Shown: positions 41,401 to 54,180 of the stretch, one piece after another | How the letters are laid out: each line of letters starts with the position of its first letter | How positions within the stretch are numbered: the stretch's first letter is position 1 | From: Glossina fuscipes | Taxonomy: Eukaryota > Arthropoda > Insecta > Diptera > Glossinidae | Assembly (NCBI RefSeq): GCF_014805625.2 | Contig: NW_023998416.1 | Span: 10,494,976 to 10,558,975 of the forward strand | Length of the DNA: 64,000 nucleotides | Direction: 5' to 3' | Made by a program: the position numbers and the translations under genes | Notes under the pieces: model-generated | Databases searched by the model: none | What the model was told of the DNA's origin: nothing | Seen by the model: only the letters and a program-made list of their open reading frames with translations

Positions 41401-41860
41401 GGTGCCTTGCAAATGCAAAACAATTTATTGCATAACGAACGGAACAAATTCCAAAAGAGACGATTACAAGAAATTCGAGTGAGAGGAAAAAAAAAAATCA
41501 CTAAAATCCAGTAACTAACTGGGAAGTATTGCGGAAGATGGTCAAAAACCAAAGGACAACAAAAAAAAGAGATAGAAAATTCAAAATAAAGAAAAAGTAA
41601 CACAAAATATTTCTTTCCCGTATAGCAGAGCCAGAGAGTAAAGAATTGATGATGACGAAATTCTTCGCATTTAGTTGTGTAAGTGGCACAGCGGCAAAAA
41701 TGAATCGTCCAACGTAAATGTATGCATTGATGTAATGTAGAAAAAGAATGGATCGATGCGAGATGCTGTGTTAGCAGAAGATTAACTAAATGTTATGAAA
41801 TGAAAAATTACTGCATTTAAGTTGCATTTTTATGTTACTTTAATTTTAGTGTTCTTCGCC

Positions 41861-41885
41861 TTTTTTTTTTTTTTTTTTTTTTTTT
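41861..41885. repeat. Poly-T tract, 25 bases
   Basis: Uninterrupted T run. Confidence 0.95.
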
Positions 41886-43019
41886 AGTTTTCTAGTTGAT
41901 TTTTTTGTTTTGCTTTGCTTTTATTTTTTTTTCAATTTTTTGTTTTGCTTTTCAAGATAGCTTAAGCATTGACAATTTAGATGCTTAACTAACCTACGCT
42001 GCTGCAAGTAAATACGTAAATGCACTAAGGGCTTGCTTTGACTAAATGATGAATATGTTTTTTCAAAGTGAATAATTATATTAAAATGAATAATATAACA
42101 AATGACACATTGAAACGAAAGCAACTACCTGGGAAATTTTTAATACCCTTTAGCGGGTTTAATAATATTAATAGATTAGTCGCCTAATTACTTTAGCTAT
42201 AAGGGACCTACAATATATCAATAATCTTTTCTTTTTTTTGTTTTATTGTTATTATTGCTTTAATCAAGGTCGTTGAATGTGAGAAATGTGAAGTGCACTT
42301 TATGGTTGGCCCTTGATTGATAAGCATATTTCAGTTAGCGTCAGACATTTACGAATTTTCTTTATTCAATGGCTTACGGTCTGAATCACGTTAGATTTCC
42401 ACGTCTTACACAAATACGTAAAGGTTCTCGTTTTGTTTTCCTACCTTCAGTTTGTCGACAACAGAATTGCGTGTAGCACGCAAAAACTGGCATGGTGAGC
42501 AGAAGAGCCGTTTCTCTGCCCGATGTTTGGACGGCTTCGGAAAATTATCGTCAGGAAATAAACCATGAGATTTTAGTAAATCTTGGCCCTGGGCTTCGAG
42601 AAGCTTTTGCCAAATATCTCTTGCACTTCTTAGGCAAATTGTTTATTTCGAGCAGAATACGAACACCAGCTCATGCTTCCAATTCGTCATGCAACTTATA
42701 GGCGCCATAATAAAGATTTCTAAATCGGTGTGTTTATAATGGCAAAAAACTATTCGTGATGGAAATAATTTTTTTTTTCAATAATGAAAGCTTGGCCTTA
42801 AATATGCTCTGCCTGTAATCAATATCTTCGATGTATAAAGCGATTTATATGGACGGATATATAAAGCAAAACTATTAATAATTTTGTTTCGTTTGGCTAC
42901 TGAATGTATATGTGTACACGTTGAAATCTCGAATGAATTCTCGCTATTTTTCAATGGGAATGACCGCACGAGCTGAAGAAGATACTACTTCTACACAGTG
43001 CGAGTTTTCGGTTTCAAGC

Positions 43020-43600
43020 GGATCGAGTTGTTATCATGAACCAATTTTCATCATAAAACATGAATAATTCGGTCTCTTTGGCGTTACTTTGGATTTACTT
43101 TTCCTAAAAATACTTATACGCGGTGATATCAAAAAAATAGATCTACGTGGTCCAAACTCGGTAAGCTTGACTTTTTTGCCTTTTTTTTTTTGCTATCATG
43201 AAATAATTTTCACCATGAAATATTGAAAATTATATCTTTTCACTACATAAAGATGCGATGTCCGTAGGAGCGGTTATGAGAGCGGGTTCAAAAAGCTGTT
43301 CCAACCAAGTCAGAATGTCCAAATACTACTACAGTTCGTGTTCTGTCGAGTAATGTTGCAAAATGCAATTTTTTTCATATAACCATTTTTGAAAGTAAGG
43401 TGTTATATGGGGAGCGACCGAAAAAGAAGACGGATCCGAACCATTTTCAGTTCACAGTCAGTTTACCAACCTTCTTCACATTTAGGTTGAACAAAAAAAA
43501 TGCATGGACAGAGATCAGACGGACATGGGAACGAAGAAGCTTAATATCGGTATAATAAAAGGATGGTCCATCCTAAGCCCATAAGGGTAAAACAAAAAAT
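43020..43600 (+). repeat. Dispersed repeat, second family, copy 2
   Basis: AAAAAATAGATCTACGTGG, then ACTCGGTAAGCTTGACTTTT, a T run and TGCTATCATGAAATAATTTTC align with the copy near 16.4 kb. Inside this copy, TATCATGAACCAATTTTCATCAT (about 43032) and TATCATGAAATAATTTTCACCAT (about 43194) repeat about 160 bases apart. The right part carries GGACAGAGATCAGACGGACA, a motif common in fly interspersed repeats, near 43.51-43.53 kb. Confidence 0.5.
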
Positions 43601-44708
43601 AGGTTATTCTCGCCCTTTCTCTGTAATTAAATAACTTCAAATTATCTTAAATATTGAAAAGCAGCGAAACCATAAATAAATTTCGATAGCTGAAGCTTAA
43701 AAGTAGAATATACTGTGGATTTCAAATTTCTTTAGTAAATTTTTTCATGTACATGAATTCAATTACAAATTATGAAGACTTTTTGTGTAAAATATAAATA
43801 CTTTAGACGACCAACCAGAGAGGTAAGTATTAAATATGAAAAAAGGAACAAAAAAAAAAAAAGTATTACTTATATATATAAATATGTTTATAAAGATATG
43901 ATTGCAAGTTATGTATGCATGTATCAAACGTAACAGTACAGGGATTCAGCCATTAGGAGAAACCTTATAAAGGGCAATAGCATAGCGTAACGTACATAGC
44001 AAAATAAAAAAATAAAAAACAAAGTTTCGTTAAAGTACCAAGAAATGCATTAAGTGCAACACCGAAAAAAAAAGCGAAACTGAAAGAAAAACTGGATTCT
44101 GAAGAATCATTCAACCGACCGACCAACTAACCAAGCAACCAAGCAACTGCACTGCCAAACAATGCGAATATCTGCAGTCATGTTGGCGGAAAGTTGAAGC
44201 TTCACTAGTGTTCCAGTGACGAGCGCGGTAGTCTGTAACTACTGCGCCTTAAACTTAACTTCTTATGTATTCATATTGTATGGTATGGACCTAGGAAAGC
44301 GAAATCAAAGGAGATCAGCTTCAAGTGTATGTGCGACTTTAAAGACAACAACAATAGGAGCAACAGTAAAATAACCACAAAAAATAATTTACAACAGTTT
44401 TAACTTGTACCACTTACGATACGTACGTACGTACATATATACGATGGATGTCGAGCGATATATACATATATATATATATGTATATACATATATATTTAAT
44501 AACAGATTGGTTTGTGTGCACATTATTTTCGAACACAAACGTGCGCAGTAATTTAGTTACACCTCACTTGTTGAGGAACCCGCGCGTTTGCCCCCTCTTA
44601 AAATTGCTTTATATAGCTTTCAACTCTGTTGTCAGCAGCCATTCGATGAATTGCCACTAGAACCACAAATTCTACCGCAACAAACGCTACAATAATAAGA
44701 ACAAAAAC

Positions 44709-44762
44709 AGCGACAACAGCAGCAGCAACAACAACAACAACACCAACAGCAATAACAAAATT
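44709..44762. repeat. (CAA)n/(CAG)n array
   Basis: CAGCAGCAA then CAA units. The flanking 300 bases are also CAA-rich on the plus strand. Confidence 0.9.
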
Positions 44763-45133
44763 ATTATACAGTAAATTTATCGATAGCTTGAAATAATATT
44801 TACGTACTTTCTTTTCAATAATCTTTTAAGACAGACAGTAGGGATAAAAATTTCAACTCAATATTTTTGGATGTAGAACACTTGATTTCCAGGTAAATTT
44901 TCAGCGTACGCTACAACTATAACTCACATGCAAATGTATAGATTTTCACAGATGTTCATATAAGTGCGTATATGCAGTCATGTAGATATACATATATGTT
45001 TGTAAGTAGTTCAAAACATTCATGTAGTCTTTTATTATATTTAATTTTGCATTATTAAAACGCTATTAAAACCTATTTATACATATATATACACAAATAA
45101 ATATAAACAATGTGCGTGTATATCGGTCTATTA

Positions 45134-45136
45134 GCA

Positions 45137-45168
<32 letters not shown>

Positions 45169-45170
45169 AA
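45134..45170. repeat. (TA)n array
   Basis: TA run ending in TGTATATAAA. Confidence 0.94.
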
Positions 45171-45649
45171 AAAAGAAGAAAAAAACATCACACAGCGAAA
45201 CATGCGCAATTTTTATAAATGATTAATAAGCGAATGAGCCAGTGAACGAGTCAACAACAACATAAACACCAACACCACCAATCACCTGTGGGTTATGTTG
45301 GTTAATGAAGAGGGCTATGCAAGTTATACATAAGGCCATAAGGGAGGTGGAGAACAATCATCATTTAGTCATTGCAATTTCCATACTCCGCTCACCGATC
45401 GCCACGCTACTGACGTAACCCGTGTTTTGATAATTATAGATTTTTGTAAATATAGCAAACAACACAGACACAATACACAAAGTGCACAAAGTTTTGTCAT
45501 TGTTGTTGTCGTTGTTAAAAGCCGGTTTCATTACCTTTAACAATACAAGAAAGACTTAAAGAAAACAAAAAAATATAAAAAAAAAATAAAAAAAAAAAAA
45601 AACTTTAAGCAAAAAAAGCATGCCCAACAACTACCAGCAACTTAAGTGA

Positions 45650-45760
45650 TCACGACGATGACGACGTTGCTGCCGCTGCTGATGATGACATTGGTGGTGG
45701 TGGTGGTGGTGGGGGTGGTGGTGCTGGTGGTGCTGGTGTTCTTGATGCTGGTGGTGACGG
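45650..45760. repeat. (GGT)n-rich array
   Basis: GAC, GCT and GGT trinucleotides. On the minus strand this gives a run of Pro codons, which is not evidence of a gene. Confidence 0.92.
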
Positions 45761-46631
45761 CAGTCGTTCTGTCTTAACTGCATTTCGTTTTCGTTTTGTT
45801 CTTTTTTTTTTTTTTGTTTTTTTTCCTTGTCTTGTTCTGCTTTTCAAACAAAGTTTCTTTGCGTTCTCGTGGCTGCCTTGTTAGTTTTTTATATGTACGT
45901 ACATACGTTCTACTCGTTTCACTAGTAAAACGTATACTTAAGAGACGACGACAATCAACAAATTACATGAATTGGAAATAATTTAAAGGCGCTTTACCCA
46001 ATGCTTCACCGTAAGTAATGTGAACGAAAAAAAAAAAAAACAAAAAAACAAAAAACAGAAAAAACATCGAGCAGAAAATCTACTGTCTTGTCTTCTCAGG
46101 GTGTATCTGATTGTATTTTCATGTTCGGTTTCTTTTTCTATTCGGTTTTGCTATCATCACACTTAAGTTTTATGCGTTTAACAATAAAGTTTTGAGTCGT
46201 TTTTATATTATTTCTATTTAGTTGCCTCTTTTCTTAAGTTACGAGAGCAGCTATCATTTTTTACACCTTGCCCTAAGAAGAGTACACTTGAGACATGTGC
46301 AAGCAAGTGTTTGAGATTTTTATATATTATATTTAATAATTCTAAAGTCTTTTAGCGGGTGTTTTCTATACACCCACCTCCGTGTTACCGATTTGCCACC
46401 GAACTTTAGATTATTACTAACAGTTATAGTTTATGATTACAAGCTTTTTACATAGCTGGCAATTCAAGTGTACAACTTCATTATTTCTGGTCTCTTGTTA
46501 GCCCACACTTTTTCTTCTTTTTCTCAAGCTTTCTTTCTATAGTCATTAAGTGTTATACACTTATGTCCAATTTTTGCCCGGATATTCTATTCTACTCGAT
46601 TGCATTACGTTGCTTATAGTAGTAAAGTCAT

Positions 46632-46682
46632 AATGGCGGCGGTGGTGGTGGTGATGGTGATGGTGATGTTGGTGATGGTTTA
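46632..46682. repeat. (GGT/GAT)n array
   Basis: GGCGGT, GGTGAT and GTTGGT units. Confidence 0.9.
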
Positions 46683-47639
46683 CTGCTCCTACTATTGGCG
46701 CCTTCTTGCACATTGCAGTAAAACTTTTAGCCGTAAATTATTTTTACATTACAAGTTTTCGGGCTAAAATTTATTACCAAGCCAATGTCGTTGCCGTTGA
46801 ATGTGTGTTCACGTACAAATACAAGCGCAAATGTCTACGTAAGGAAAAAATTGAAAATACAAAAATTTCATTCAAGTACTTAACGCAAGGTGTGACAGTA
46901 TCTTAGATATTGCACCAGTTTTAAAACGTAAAACGAAAGAAAAAAAAAAAAAAAAACAAGAAGACGACAAAAACAATCGCAACAAACTCGATATTCTTTA
47001 ATTTTCATGTGATTTAAGCTAATTTGCAGAGACATTAAAGTTTGTTTGTTTGTTCGGAAAAAGAACTTTCGCATTCCAAGCACTTAGTATAGGATATGTG
47101 TCCTCAAATTTGCGTAGTCTTATGTATATCGTAGAGTTGAAGAAATGAACAAAAAACAATTATCATAAACGAATGCTGACTTGGGTCGAATTTCATATAA
47201 TGTTCATCTCGAACTAAGATATAAAAATTGCAAAATATCTGCCATTATCTATACTTGTATCAGTCGGTAGTTTATGTCAATCTCCGCCACTATAATATTA
47301 AACCTAAATATCAAACTGAATGATAAACCACGGATCTACTACTGTCTCATCCGCATCCCCATCCCCTTATGGTTTATCTGCTATTTGGATCCTATCCTTA
47401 TAAATTAAAAGAGAAAAAGTTTTTTTTGGTTTTTCTTAAATATATGATAAGCCTTTCGAAGTGTCCTCCCTTTAGGAGTAAGTGCTGCGGTGCTTATCAA
47501 TTTTTACTTTAGTAGAATGTGCATTGGCATTGTAAATGTAATATGCATAACTATGGAATGACGCATATGGCGTCAGTATTGATTAGCAAAGAGCGCCTTA
47601 GGTTCCGCTTCAAACACAAGTCACACTTGCACTTACTAC

Positions 47640-48262
47640 AAATATCGTATCAATGACGTTTTTTCTTTAATTGCAATGATTTCCTTGCTGTTAGCAGCAA
47701 TCTGAACAAGTCGTAATTAGAAGGAAACAAGTCTGAAGAGTAAGCCGCATCCTGAAGAAGTTCGAAGGCCAAATCGAAAATCGCCTCCTGGATTGCTTTT
47801 GCTGCAGGCGAACAGGAACAGATGTTATGAAGCAAAATCACTATACGAATTATTCTGCCCGTAAATAGCCTTTTGTTCTCTCTTCGTAACCTTGTTTGAC
47901 TAGTTTGGCTTTATTTCGTTCACATGTATTACTTGGATAAGGGTTTAGAAGCTTGTAGTTGACTTTTCAATTTCCCCAAACGCATCATCGTGACTTAACA
48001 AATGTACTCAGACGTCAACTCTTCGATTTTTGTTGCCTTCAGTTAGTTTATGATGGCCCCATTTTCCTTCCCTCGATATATTTCTCATTGTATGCATTCA
48101 AAGCGAAACCACTTTTGGACTCATTCGTTACTATTCAAATCTTTTTGAGTTTGTATTAGATTTTCATCAACTAGACCTTGAATTTCTTCATCCATTACTT
48201 TTCGCCGAACTCAGGAACATCCACTGTCTTAAAATTTATATTGTGTAAAAAGAATGTGAAAT
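47640..48262 (-). pseudogene. Mariner transposase relic, mauritiana-like
   Basis: The minus strand gives mariner blocks in the right order. NFKTVDVPEFGEK and DEEIQGLVDENLIQTQKDL (about 48.14-48.24 kb) match the end of the N-terminal DNA-binding part and its linker (compare ELQALLDEDDAQTQKQL). LTEGNKNRRVDV and HLLSHDDAF (about 47.98-48.05 kb) match the ELxxRxxERR...LLSR block. YKLLNPYPSNTC follows directly, so the segment with the first catalytic Asp (DEKW) is missing. VILLHN and AAYSSDLFPSNYDLF (about 47.70-47.84 kb) match the second and third catalytic blocks. The AAYS form of the last motif is typical of mauritiana-type mariners (HAAYSPDLAPSDYHLF). The third catalytic Asp reads Asn and the HDN Asp is also lost. 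Stops and frameshifts make it inactive. Confidence 0.85.
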
Positions 48263-49059
48263 TTTTGTTCGAGTGCATGACAATGTTTCCGTAATGGAAC
48301 GAATTGGGTGGAACGAATTCGCGTAGCCTGATTTGCACTTAGTGCTATGGTGTGTTAGTATCGAATTCGAATTTTATGCGGTATTTTCAGCAATAGCTTT
48401 TTATTCTGAATGAAAAATATTACATAAGTAAATATGAAAAAAAACTGAAACGGCAAACATAGAAAAGCGTAGAACGCTTTCTATGACAAGTTACATAGTA
48501 AGTTAGATTTACACATACCAGCGAATTTTCGGTTATTAATTTGCCGAGTAACAGAAGAAGAAGAAAATTATTTATCAAAATATATTTTATCGATTTAAAT
48601 TAGCAATGCATCTACTCCCCCTTCAGGCACTCTTGCTGACCTAAGATATTGCTCTAAAATGACTTCCTTTCATGATCTTTCATTTGGTCTTGCTTAATAT
48701 GACAGCTTTAACTTCAGATAAAAAACAAAAACGGGACGTATTCACCTGAGCTAAATCGAGTGGTTCTTCAATTCGTTTGATAAAATTCTTCGCTAAAGAG
48801 AATTGATCCTAGAACTAGTCATCTGGCGATATGTAGCTATATGTTATTGACTGTCTTTGTTAATTGTTTTCAATACTTTTGGCCATAATGCAGCTTCCTA
48901 ACTGCAGCTGCATAATTCAAGCAGCGTGTTGGTCCAAAGATTAGCGAGAAGGGACTTTTATGTATTTGATGGCTGATCTGGAAAAAGGAAGCTTTGCCTT
49001 TCACATAACGGTAATTTTCGAGACTTTTACGAGCTCATTTACTTAGCATTTGCGAGAAG
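48263..49059. other. A+T-rich DNA between two mariner relics
   Basis: No mariner blocks could be identified here on either strand. Confidence 0.45.
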
Positions 49060-49300
49060 AGCTTCAAACTCTTCTACACTTTTTGGAAGAATCTTTCTAG
49101 TATGTAAGATGTAAGAGCGGATTTCTTAGTAAGTCTGCAGAATTGATCTCAAACAAATCATATTCAGCATTTAGTACAGGACAATACGGTGGCGGTACAA
49201 GCATAAATATATTGTTGAGATAAGAAATCTTAATAATAATAACATCGTTTCTAAGACCACGCAAATTTTTCCAACTGTGAACACAGCGTTCAATCATTAA
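49060..49300 (-). pseudogene. Mariner C-terminal fragment, degraded
   Basis: A 66-codon minus-strand frame contains PPPYCPVLNAEYDLF followed by LLRNPLL. This aligns with the mariner C-terminal motif PPYSPDLAPSDYHLF and the short helix after it. In a neighbouring frame the sequence continues as KSVEEFEALLANAK, which fits the helix that follows in mariners. No N-terminal half is visible further up the minus strand, where the sequence runs into an ATTT repeat at about 49.34 kb. It lies about 0.8 kb from the mauritiana-like relic on the same strand but repeats the same C-terminal region, so it is a separate copy. The similarity is short; a Tc1-type DDE protein with an LPPYSPxLNPIE motif is the alternative. 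Confidence 0.5.
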
Positions 49301-50057
49301 TTCCCATCGTAATATTCGGTAATTAAAGCATTTCGGTGGAATTTATTTATTTATTTATTTTTTTTTGCTCTTGTTATATTTTCACTTAAATTAAAATATC
49401 AAATTTCATAAGAAATCTTATCTCTTACTAACATATAAAAATCGATTCTGTTTTCTTCTTCTTTTTTTTTTCTACATACATACGTATAAAACACATAAGA
49501 GGTTTCTTCCTACCCTCTATTATGCAGTGTGTGAATAATTTTTTAAGAGATTATTTTTATACGCTATAATAATGCAGCAAAAAAATCCAAAAAGAAAAAA
49601 AAAGCAGCAAAAAAAAAGTAAAAAAATAAACAAAAATTCTTTGTTTAAAGAATGGTTTCGTTTTCTTTCGCTTACAGTGCTATGAAGTGGTTTCACCGTT
49701 ATTTCATGTGTAAGAGGTATATGTGCGGTGCATCTACACAGAAAGATTTGGCATATGGTTTATTTTCTTTACGCTTGGTGACCTGTGTTTGTGTGCGTTA
49801 AGCTTGGATCTTGTTGCATACACTTGAGCGCATTCTCGTGCATGCACACGTACGTACGCGTACATATATGCATATATACTCTTACATATGTTACTTTCGT
49901 ACTTTACTCCGGAATTCAGTCAGTCAAAAGATGTGATGAAATGTAAGCACGAAAAAGCTATGAATATAAATATAAACAAACCACACAGAGATTGTAGTTA
50001 AAGTAAAATCGCATGTTTATATATTACATATGTATATAAAGCAAAGGTTTCTATTTT

Positions 50058-50088
50058 TGTATATATATATATATATATATATATATTA
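50058..50088. repeat. (TA)n array
   Basis: About 27 bases of TA. Confidence 0.94.
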
Positions 50089-50309
50089 AGGGAAATCTTG
50101 TCTCGCATCTTGACACACATGATGTTGCTTATATACATACATATATATATATAGATATATGTAAGTATGTAAGTATAGTGATACATTTATGTGCAAATAC
50201 ATATGTGCAAGAATTTCCAGTTTTTGCTTGAATGCTCTCGTTTGGTATTGCTTGCGTTGCTGCATTTATGGTATGCGCTTTTGCTTAGAGTTTTAGTATA
50301 TTTTGTTTC

Positions 50310-50345
<36 letters not shown>
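50310..50345. repeat. Poly-T tract, about 28 bases
   Basis: Uninterrupted T from about 50318 after a CTTCTT start. Confidence 0.95.
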
Positions 50346-50348
<3 letters not shown>

Positions 50349-50943
50349 TGAATGGCTGTTCGTGTAAATGTGTACAAGTGTGTAAATGTCCTTAAGCAAT
50401 CTAAAAAAGGATACAACATAATGATGCCATGACATGGCACGGCAAATACGCATGCATGCATACAACAAAGTGTGATGTTGAAAGTGTAATAATTTAATTC
50501 TTTCTTTTTTTTTTTTCTGCCTTTTACTCTTTCATTTTTGGTTAATTCTGGTAGATGTTTGACTTGGGTTTTGTGCAACATTTCGAAAGAGTAAACAACA
50601 ACAACAACAAGAACAACAACAACAAACTATACATAACAACATACGTACATATTTCGCACTTGTTATTATATGTATGCTTTGCTTCCCGAAAACATCCTGT
50701 TTTTTGTTCAGTTTTTAATAGGTTCCATCTCTCGCGCAATGCTCTCCATTCTAATAACATAGGTTGGCTAGGTTGAGTGCTATGTTGTTATTATTGCCGA
50801 AGCCTTTGTTTTCGTACGTTATCGCTGTTGCTGTTATTATTGTAGTTTTTTTGTTTTTTTTTTTTTTGTTGCTATTCTGCTGCTGTGTTAATTGCAATTT
50901 ACGGAGTACAAATGCATAGATGTATTCATTCATTTGCGTACAT

Positions 50944-50974
50944 ATATACATACATACATACATACATACATGTA
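50944..50974. repeat. (CATA)n array
   Basis: CATA units. A second CATA array lies at 60089-60126. Confidence 0.92.
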
Positions 50975-53389
50975 TACATATAGTCATGTTCTATGTTGAT
51001 GTTTTTAGCTATGCTTTCCCTATATTCTGCCCTCTACTGCTTTTATTACTTATTGTGCATGAAGCTCAAAGCGATACATAAAAATGTGTGTTGTGCACGA
51101 AATTCAAAACATACCTCTGCATACATCATTCTAAGCTCCATCAACTGTGCAAAATGATTGTGACACAAATTTCCTTTATGCTTTTTGTTATAATGGCATT
51201 GTTCAGCATTATTGTTAGTGTTACTCCTCTATGCACTTTACACGGAGATGGCTCGTTTATTTATTTTTTTTATTTTTTTATTTTTTTTGTATTTTTTCTC
51301 ATTCTTCATCTTCTTGGTCTCTTCTCTTGTTCGTTTTCGTCTCCTCGTTATTTTTTTCAGCTTATTGTATATCGCAAACGTACATTTATTGCGTAATATA
51401 TGGGCTTAAGTGTCATGTCGCCTGTCTTTCATGCTTTTAGGTTCTTTACTTACTTACTCCTTGCCAGCTTAACTGTTTGCCGGCCCTCCTCGCCAGCTGT
51501 CTGAGTGTCTGCCGAATTGACTGCCTGTTTGTATCTCTTATATCGGTTGTCTTTTACGCTAACCAAAGGCGGGCCCATCTTTGTCAAAGTCCATGTATGT
51601 GTGTGTGTAAGTATACATTTTTATATATATATATAAATATATATATATATGCGTATGTGTACTAACGTCTTTTATATTTGTGTAATAAAGCTAATGCATG
51701 CTGCAATTTCAAGTGTTTTCCTTTAAAAGCGTTTAACTTGACTTTCTTGTTATATATGGATTCTTTTCTTCGCTTTTTTTTCGTTTACCTTTCTCTTTGC
51801 ACTGTTTTCAAAAATGGGGGGGAAAATAAAAAAATCTTATACTAAATTTGTCTTTGCGTACGTACTTCGCTGAAGAAATAAAATTTACTTGTAATTGCTT
51901 ATCGCTTTAAGGAAAAAAAAAATATAAAGCACTGCTGTTTTGTCATATCCTTTCTCTTTTATTTATTTTTTGTTTTTGTTTTTGTTTTTTCTCTTACATT
52001 AGTAAGTTCACTAAGTACTATGGACACGGAGTTTTTTTTTTTTGCTTTGAGCGCAAAAAGATAACTTACGCGTCTTTTTAGTGAAAAGATTATAGCCACC
52101 TATCAACTCGTTCTTGTGCTAGGTAACCAAATCAGAATCTGCACTCTCTCCGTAAAAGGTAATCACAAAAAAAAATTATGCCTTTAAAAGAAAAAAAGTT
52201 GATAGACTCTTTTTCTACATTCTATCCGTGTGCACTGACACTGAAATTTAACACTAACTAACACTATTTCCATTTTTATAATGATGATTATTTGTTCAAT
52301 CCTTTCATTATGGACATGAAAGAAAAAAACCTTCACCTATAGTATTTCAACTTTTTACTGCTTGCTGTCAATGAAAACAACAATGATTGCCCGTATATTC
52401 TAGTAAATAAACTAATTGCATAAAAATTATAATTTTTCCGATAGCGCAATAGCGTAATGGTAGTCTCTTTGCTTCTCTTTATCAATGTCTGTTGTAGTGA
52501 GAGCAACCTTAAGCATATATGTATGTAGTTCATTGAGAAGTCGTCTTGAATCGATTGTTCATTTTTTGTTTGTCTTTGGGAAATATATACTGGAAAATCG
52601 TTTTGGTGGTTTAAGAGACTGTTTTCATTTTTAAACATCCTTTCGCACATCCTTTTGTCTGTATGTTCGTATATGTGTTTATACATTGTACAGACCATGC
52701 CGGTATTGCACTTATATGCTATAAAATACTGCTTTTTTATAAATTTTTTATACCCATCTCTCAGAAAACAACGGTAAATTAACATTGTTACTCCCTTTGC
52801 AACACTGAGAAGTAAGTTTGGTATCTTGATCAATTTCGCTTGATCCAGTTAAATTTTCTTCTAATCTACGATAATAAATTTGACTTCATTTAATTGTAGG
52901 CAAATAGTTTGAATGGCTTGCGGACAATATGAACAATGACTATGATCGTAAGTTACTTTGATTTAAGTAAACAGAGGGAGATAAAAAATGTGTATAAAAC
53001 GATCTACGTTATTCGCAAAGTTGCAACATCTGTGGTCTATGACGTATGTCTAAAGTAGATGTTTTTGATCCTAAGATAGACGAATTGCGGCAACCTGATC
53101 ACATACACACATGAGAGCAGAGAAATATGTTTATATTGTTTTATGTTGGTGGACGGTACTTTTTTTCCATTTTGCGCTTATGATATTTCATATTAAGTGT
53201 TAAAAGAAGTGCATTTCATAAATATCGCATGTTTCCAGCTGGATAGTAAAAAAAGGTGCATAAAAAATAATCACGCAATAGTTTGTACTTAAAAGTAACC
53301 ATTTTTAGAAAAATCAATTCAGGCAGTCATTAGCTGGTATCGGTTCTAAGGAGAGCTTCGATAATTATTGCAGGACCCCACTAGGATAT

Positions 53390-54180
53390 TATATCATACT
53401 TTTTGAATAATTTCCGACAATTTTTTTTTTATTATTCCTTCCCAGACATTCTCGAAAGGGCTGAGGCCGAGCGAGTGACTTCTGTGACATTCAATTTAAG
53501 CTCCCGGAACTATGCTTTCGCCAAATTGGATGAATGTTTCGCATCATTATGCCGCTGAAATTTCCATAGCTGTGGCTGATTTTCTTTGGCATACGGTAAA
53601 GTGTCCAACAAATTGTTACATACAAATCCTTTCATAGCGTTTTCTCTAGCACCTATTGGACCGAAAAAAACAAACTCCTACCATAAGATTTCTTACAGCT
53701 GGCTTCACAAGTTTTTCTTAGTAAATCTAATGCGGAATTCTTTTCCTTTTGATAGAAGTGCACTTCTTCCCGCATCATTTCCAAACAAATTTACTTTTCT
53801 TTTGTCGTTTCAAAGTACATTTCACCACTTTTCTTCGCCTCTTCTCCAAATGTTCAAGGCAAACTTTTACATTGGCCTCTAACAAACGATGACGCACAGC
53901 TCGGAGTGATACAACGTTCCCAGTTTCATTGGAAATTATGCTAGACGACTTGAAAGGATTTCGCTTTGCTAAAATTATAATGCGATTATTTGAAGCAAAA
54001 GAAGTTTTTTTAACTTCACCGCGCTTCTTAACACATTTTTTAAGGCACTCGTGACAAGTTTATGGGACTGACCTAGCGATACGGCAATAAATTTGTTCGT
54101 TTTTCCTTGAGTTTGAAGCTGATCCGGTCAAACCACCTTTTTGGCTACAATCATTTGCTCGATCTACCTAATATTATTAT
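53390..54180 (-). pseudogene. Tc1-like transposase relic
   Basis: Reading the minus strand with several frame changes gives an ordered match to a Tc1-type DDE transposase. First comes a degraded helix-turn-helix region with NPFKSS and, after a short gap, SLRAVRHRL (compare the family's RTVRRRL). Next is NDKRKVNLFGNDAGR near 53.77-53.82 kb, which corresponds to the SDESKFNLFGSDG block holding the first catalytic Asp. Then comes WKFQRHNDAKHSSNLAKA at about 53.52-53.57 kb, matching WIFQQDNDPKHTS. Last is LGLSPFENVWEGI, matching SPDLNPIENLW. The catalytic Asp of the DND motif reads His, the Trp after LAKA is a TAG stop, and a frameshift separates the last block. It is therefore dead. A plus-strand 98-codon frame over the same bases is its shadow. 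The terminal inverted repeats could not be placed, so the ends are approximate. Confidence 0.87.

Larger units (their letters stand above)
40131..43019. other. Low-complexity and A+T-rich DNA
   Basis: CAA, GCAG, poly-A, TA and poly-T tracts dominate 40.5-42.0 kb. A 69-codon plus frame at 42492-42701 has ordinary composition but no recognised domain on either strand. Confidence 0.5.
43601..47639. other. Microsatellite-rich non-coding DNA
   Basis: Poly-A, TA, CGTACGTA, CAA and GGT tracts with plain A+T-rich sequence between. 46.7-47.6 kb shows nothing recognisable. Confidence 0.5.
49301..53389. other. Low-complexity non-coding DNA
   Basis: ATTT repeat near 49.34 kb, TA, poly-T, CAA (about 50.595-50.625 kb) and T-rich tracts. 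The 166-codon minus frame at 52333-52833 begins with TTG and is not recognised. Confidence 0.45.

Noticed and set aside
42480..42710. Minus-strand SARDIWQKLLEAQG, reminiscent of a copia-type gag phrase
   Set aside because: Only a short phrase; neighbouring zinc knuckle, protease or integrase motifs are absent.
45650..45847. Proline-rich minus-strand open frame
   Set aside because: Direct translation of a (GGT)n microsatellite.
52333..52833. 166-codon minus-strand open frame, one of the longest in the window
   Set aside because: It begins with TTG, has no recognisable motif, and a frame of this length is plausible by chance when six frames of 64 kb are searched.
53586..53882. 98-codon plus-strand open frame
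   Set aside because: Antisense shadow of the Tc1-like transposase relic on the minus strand.
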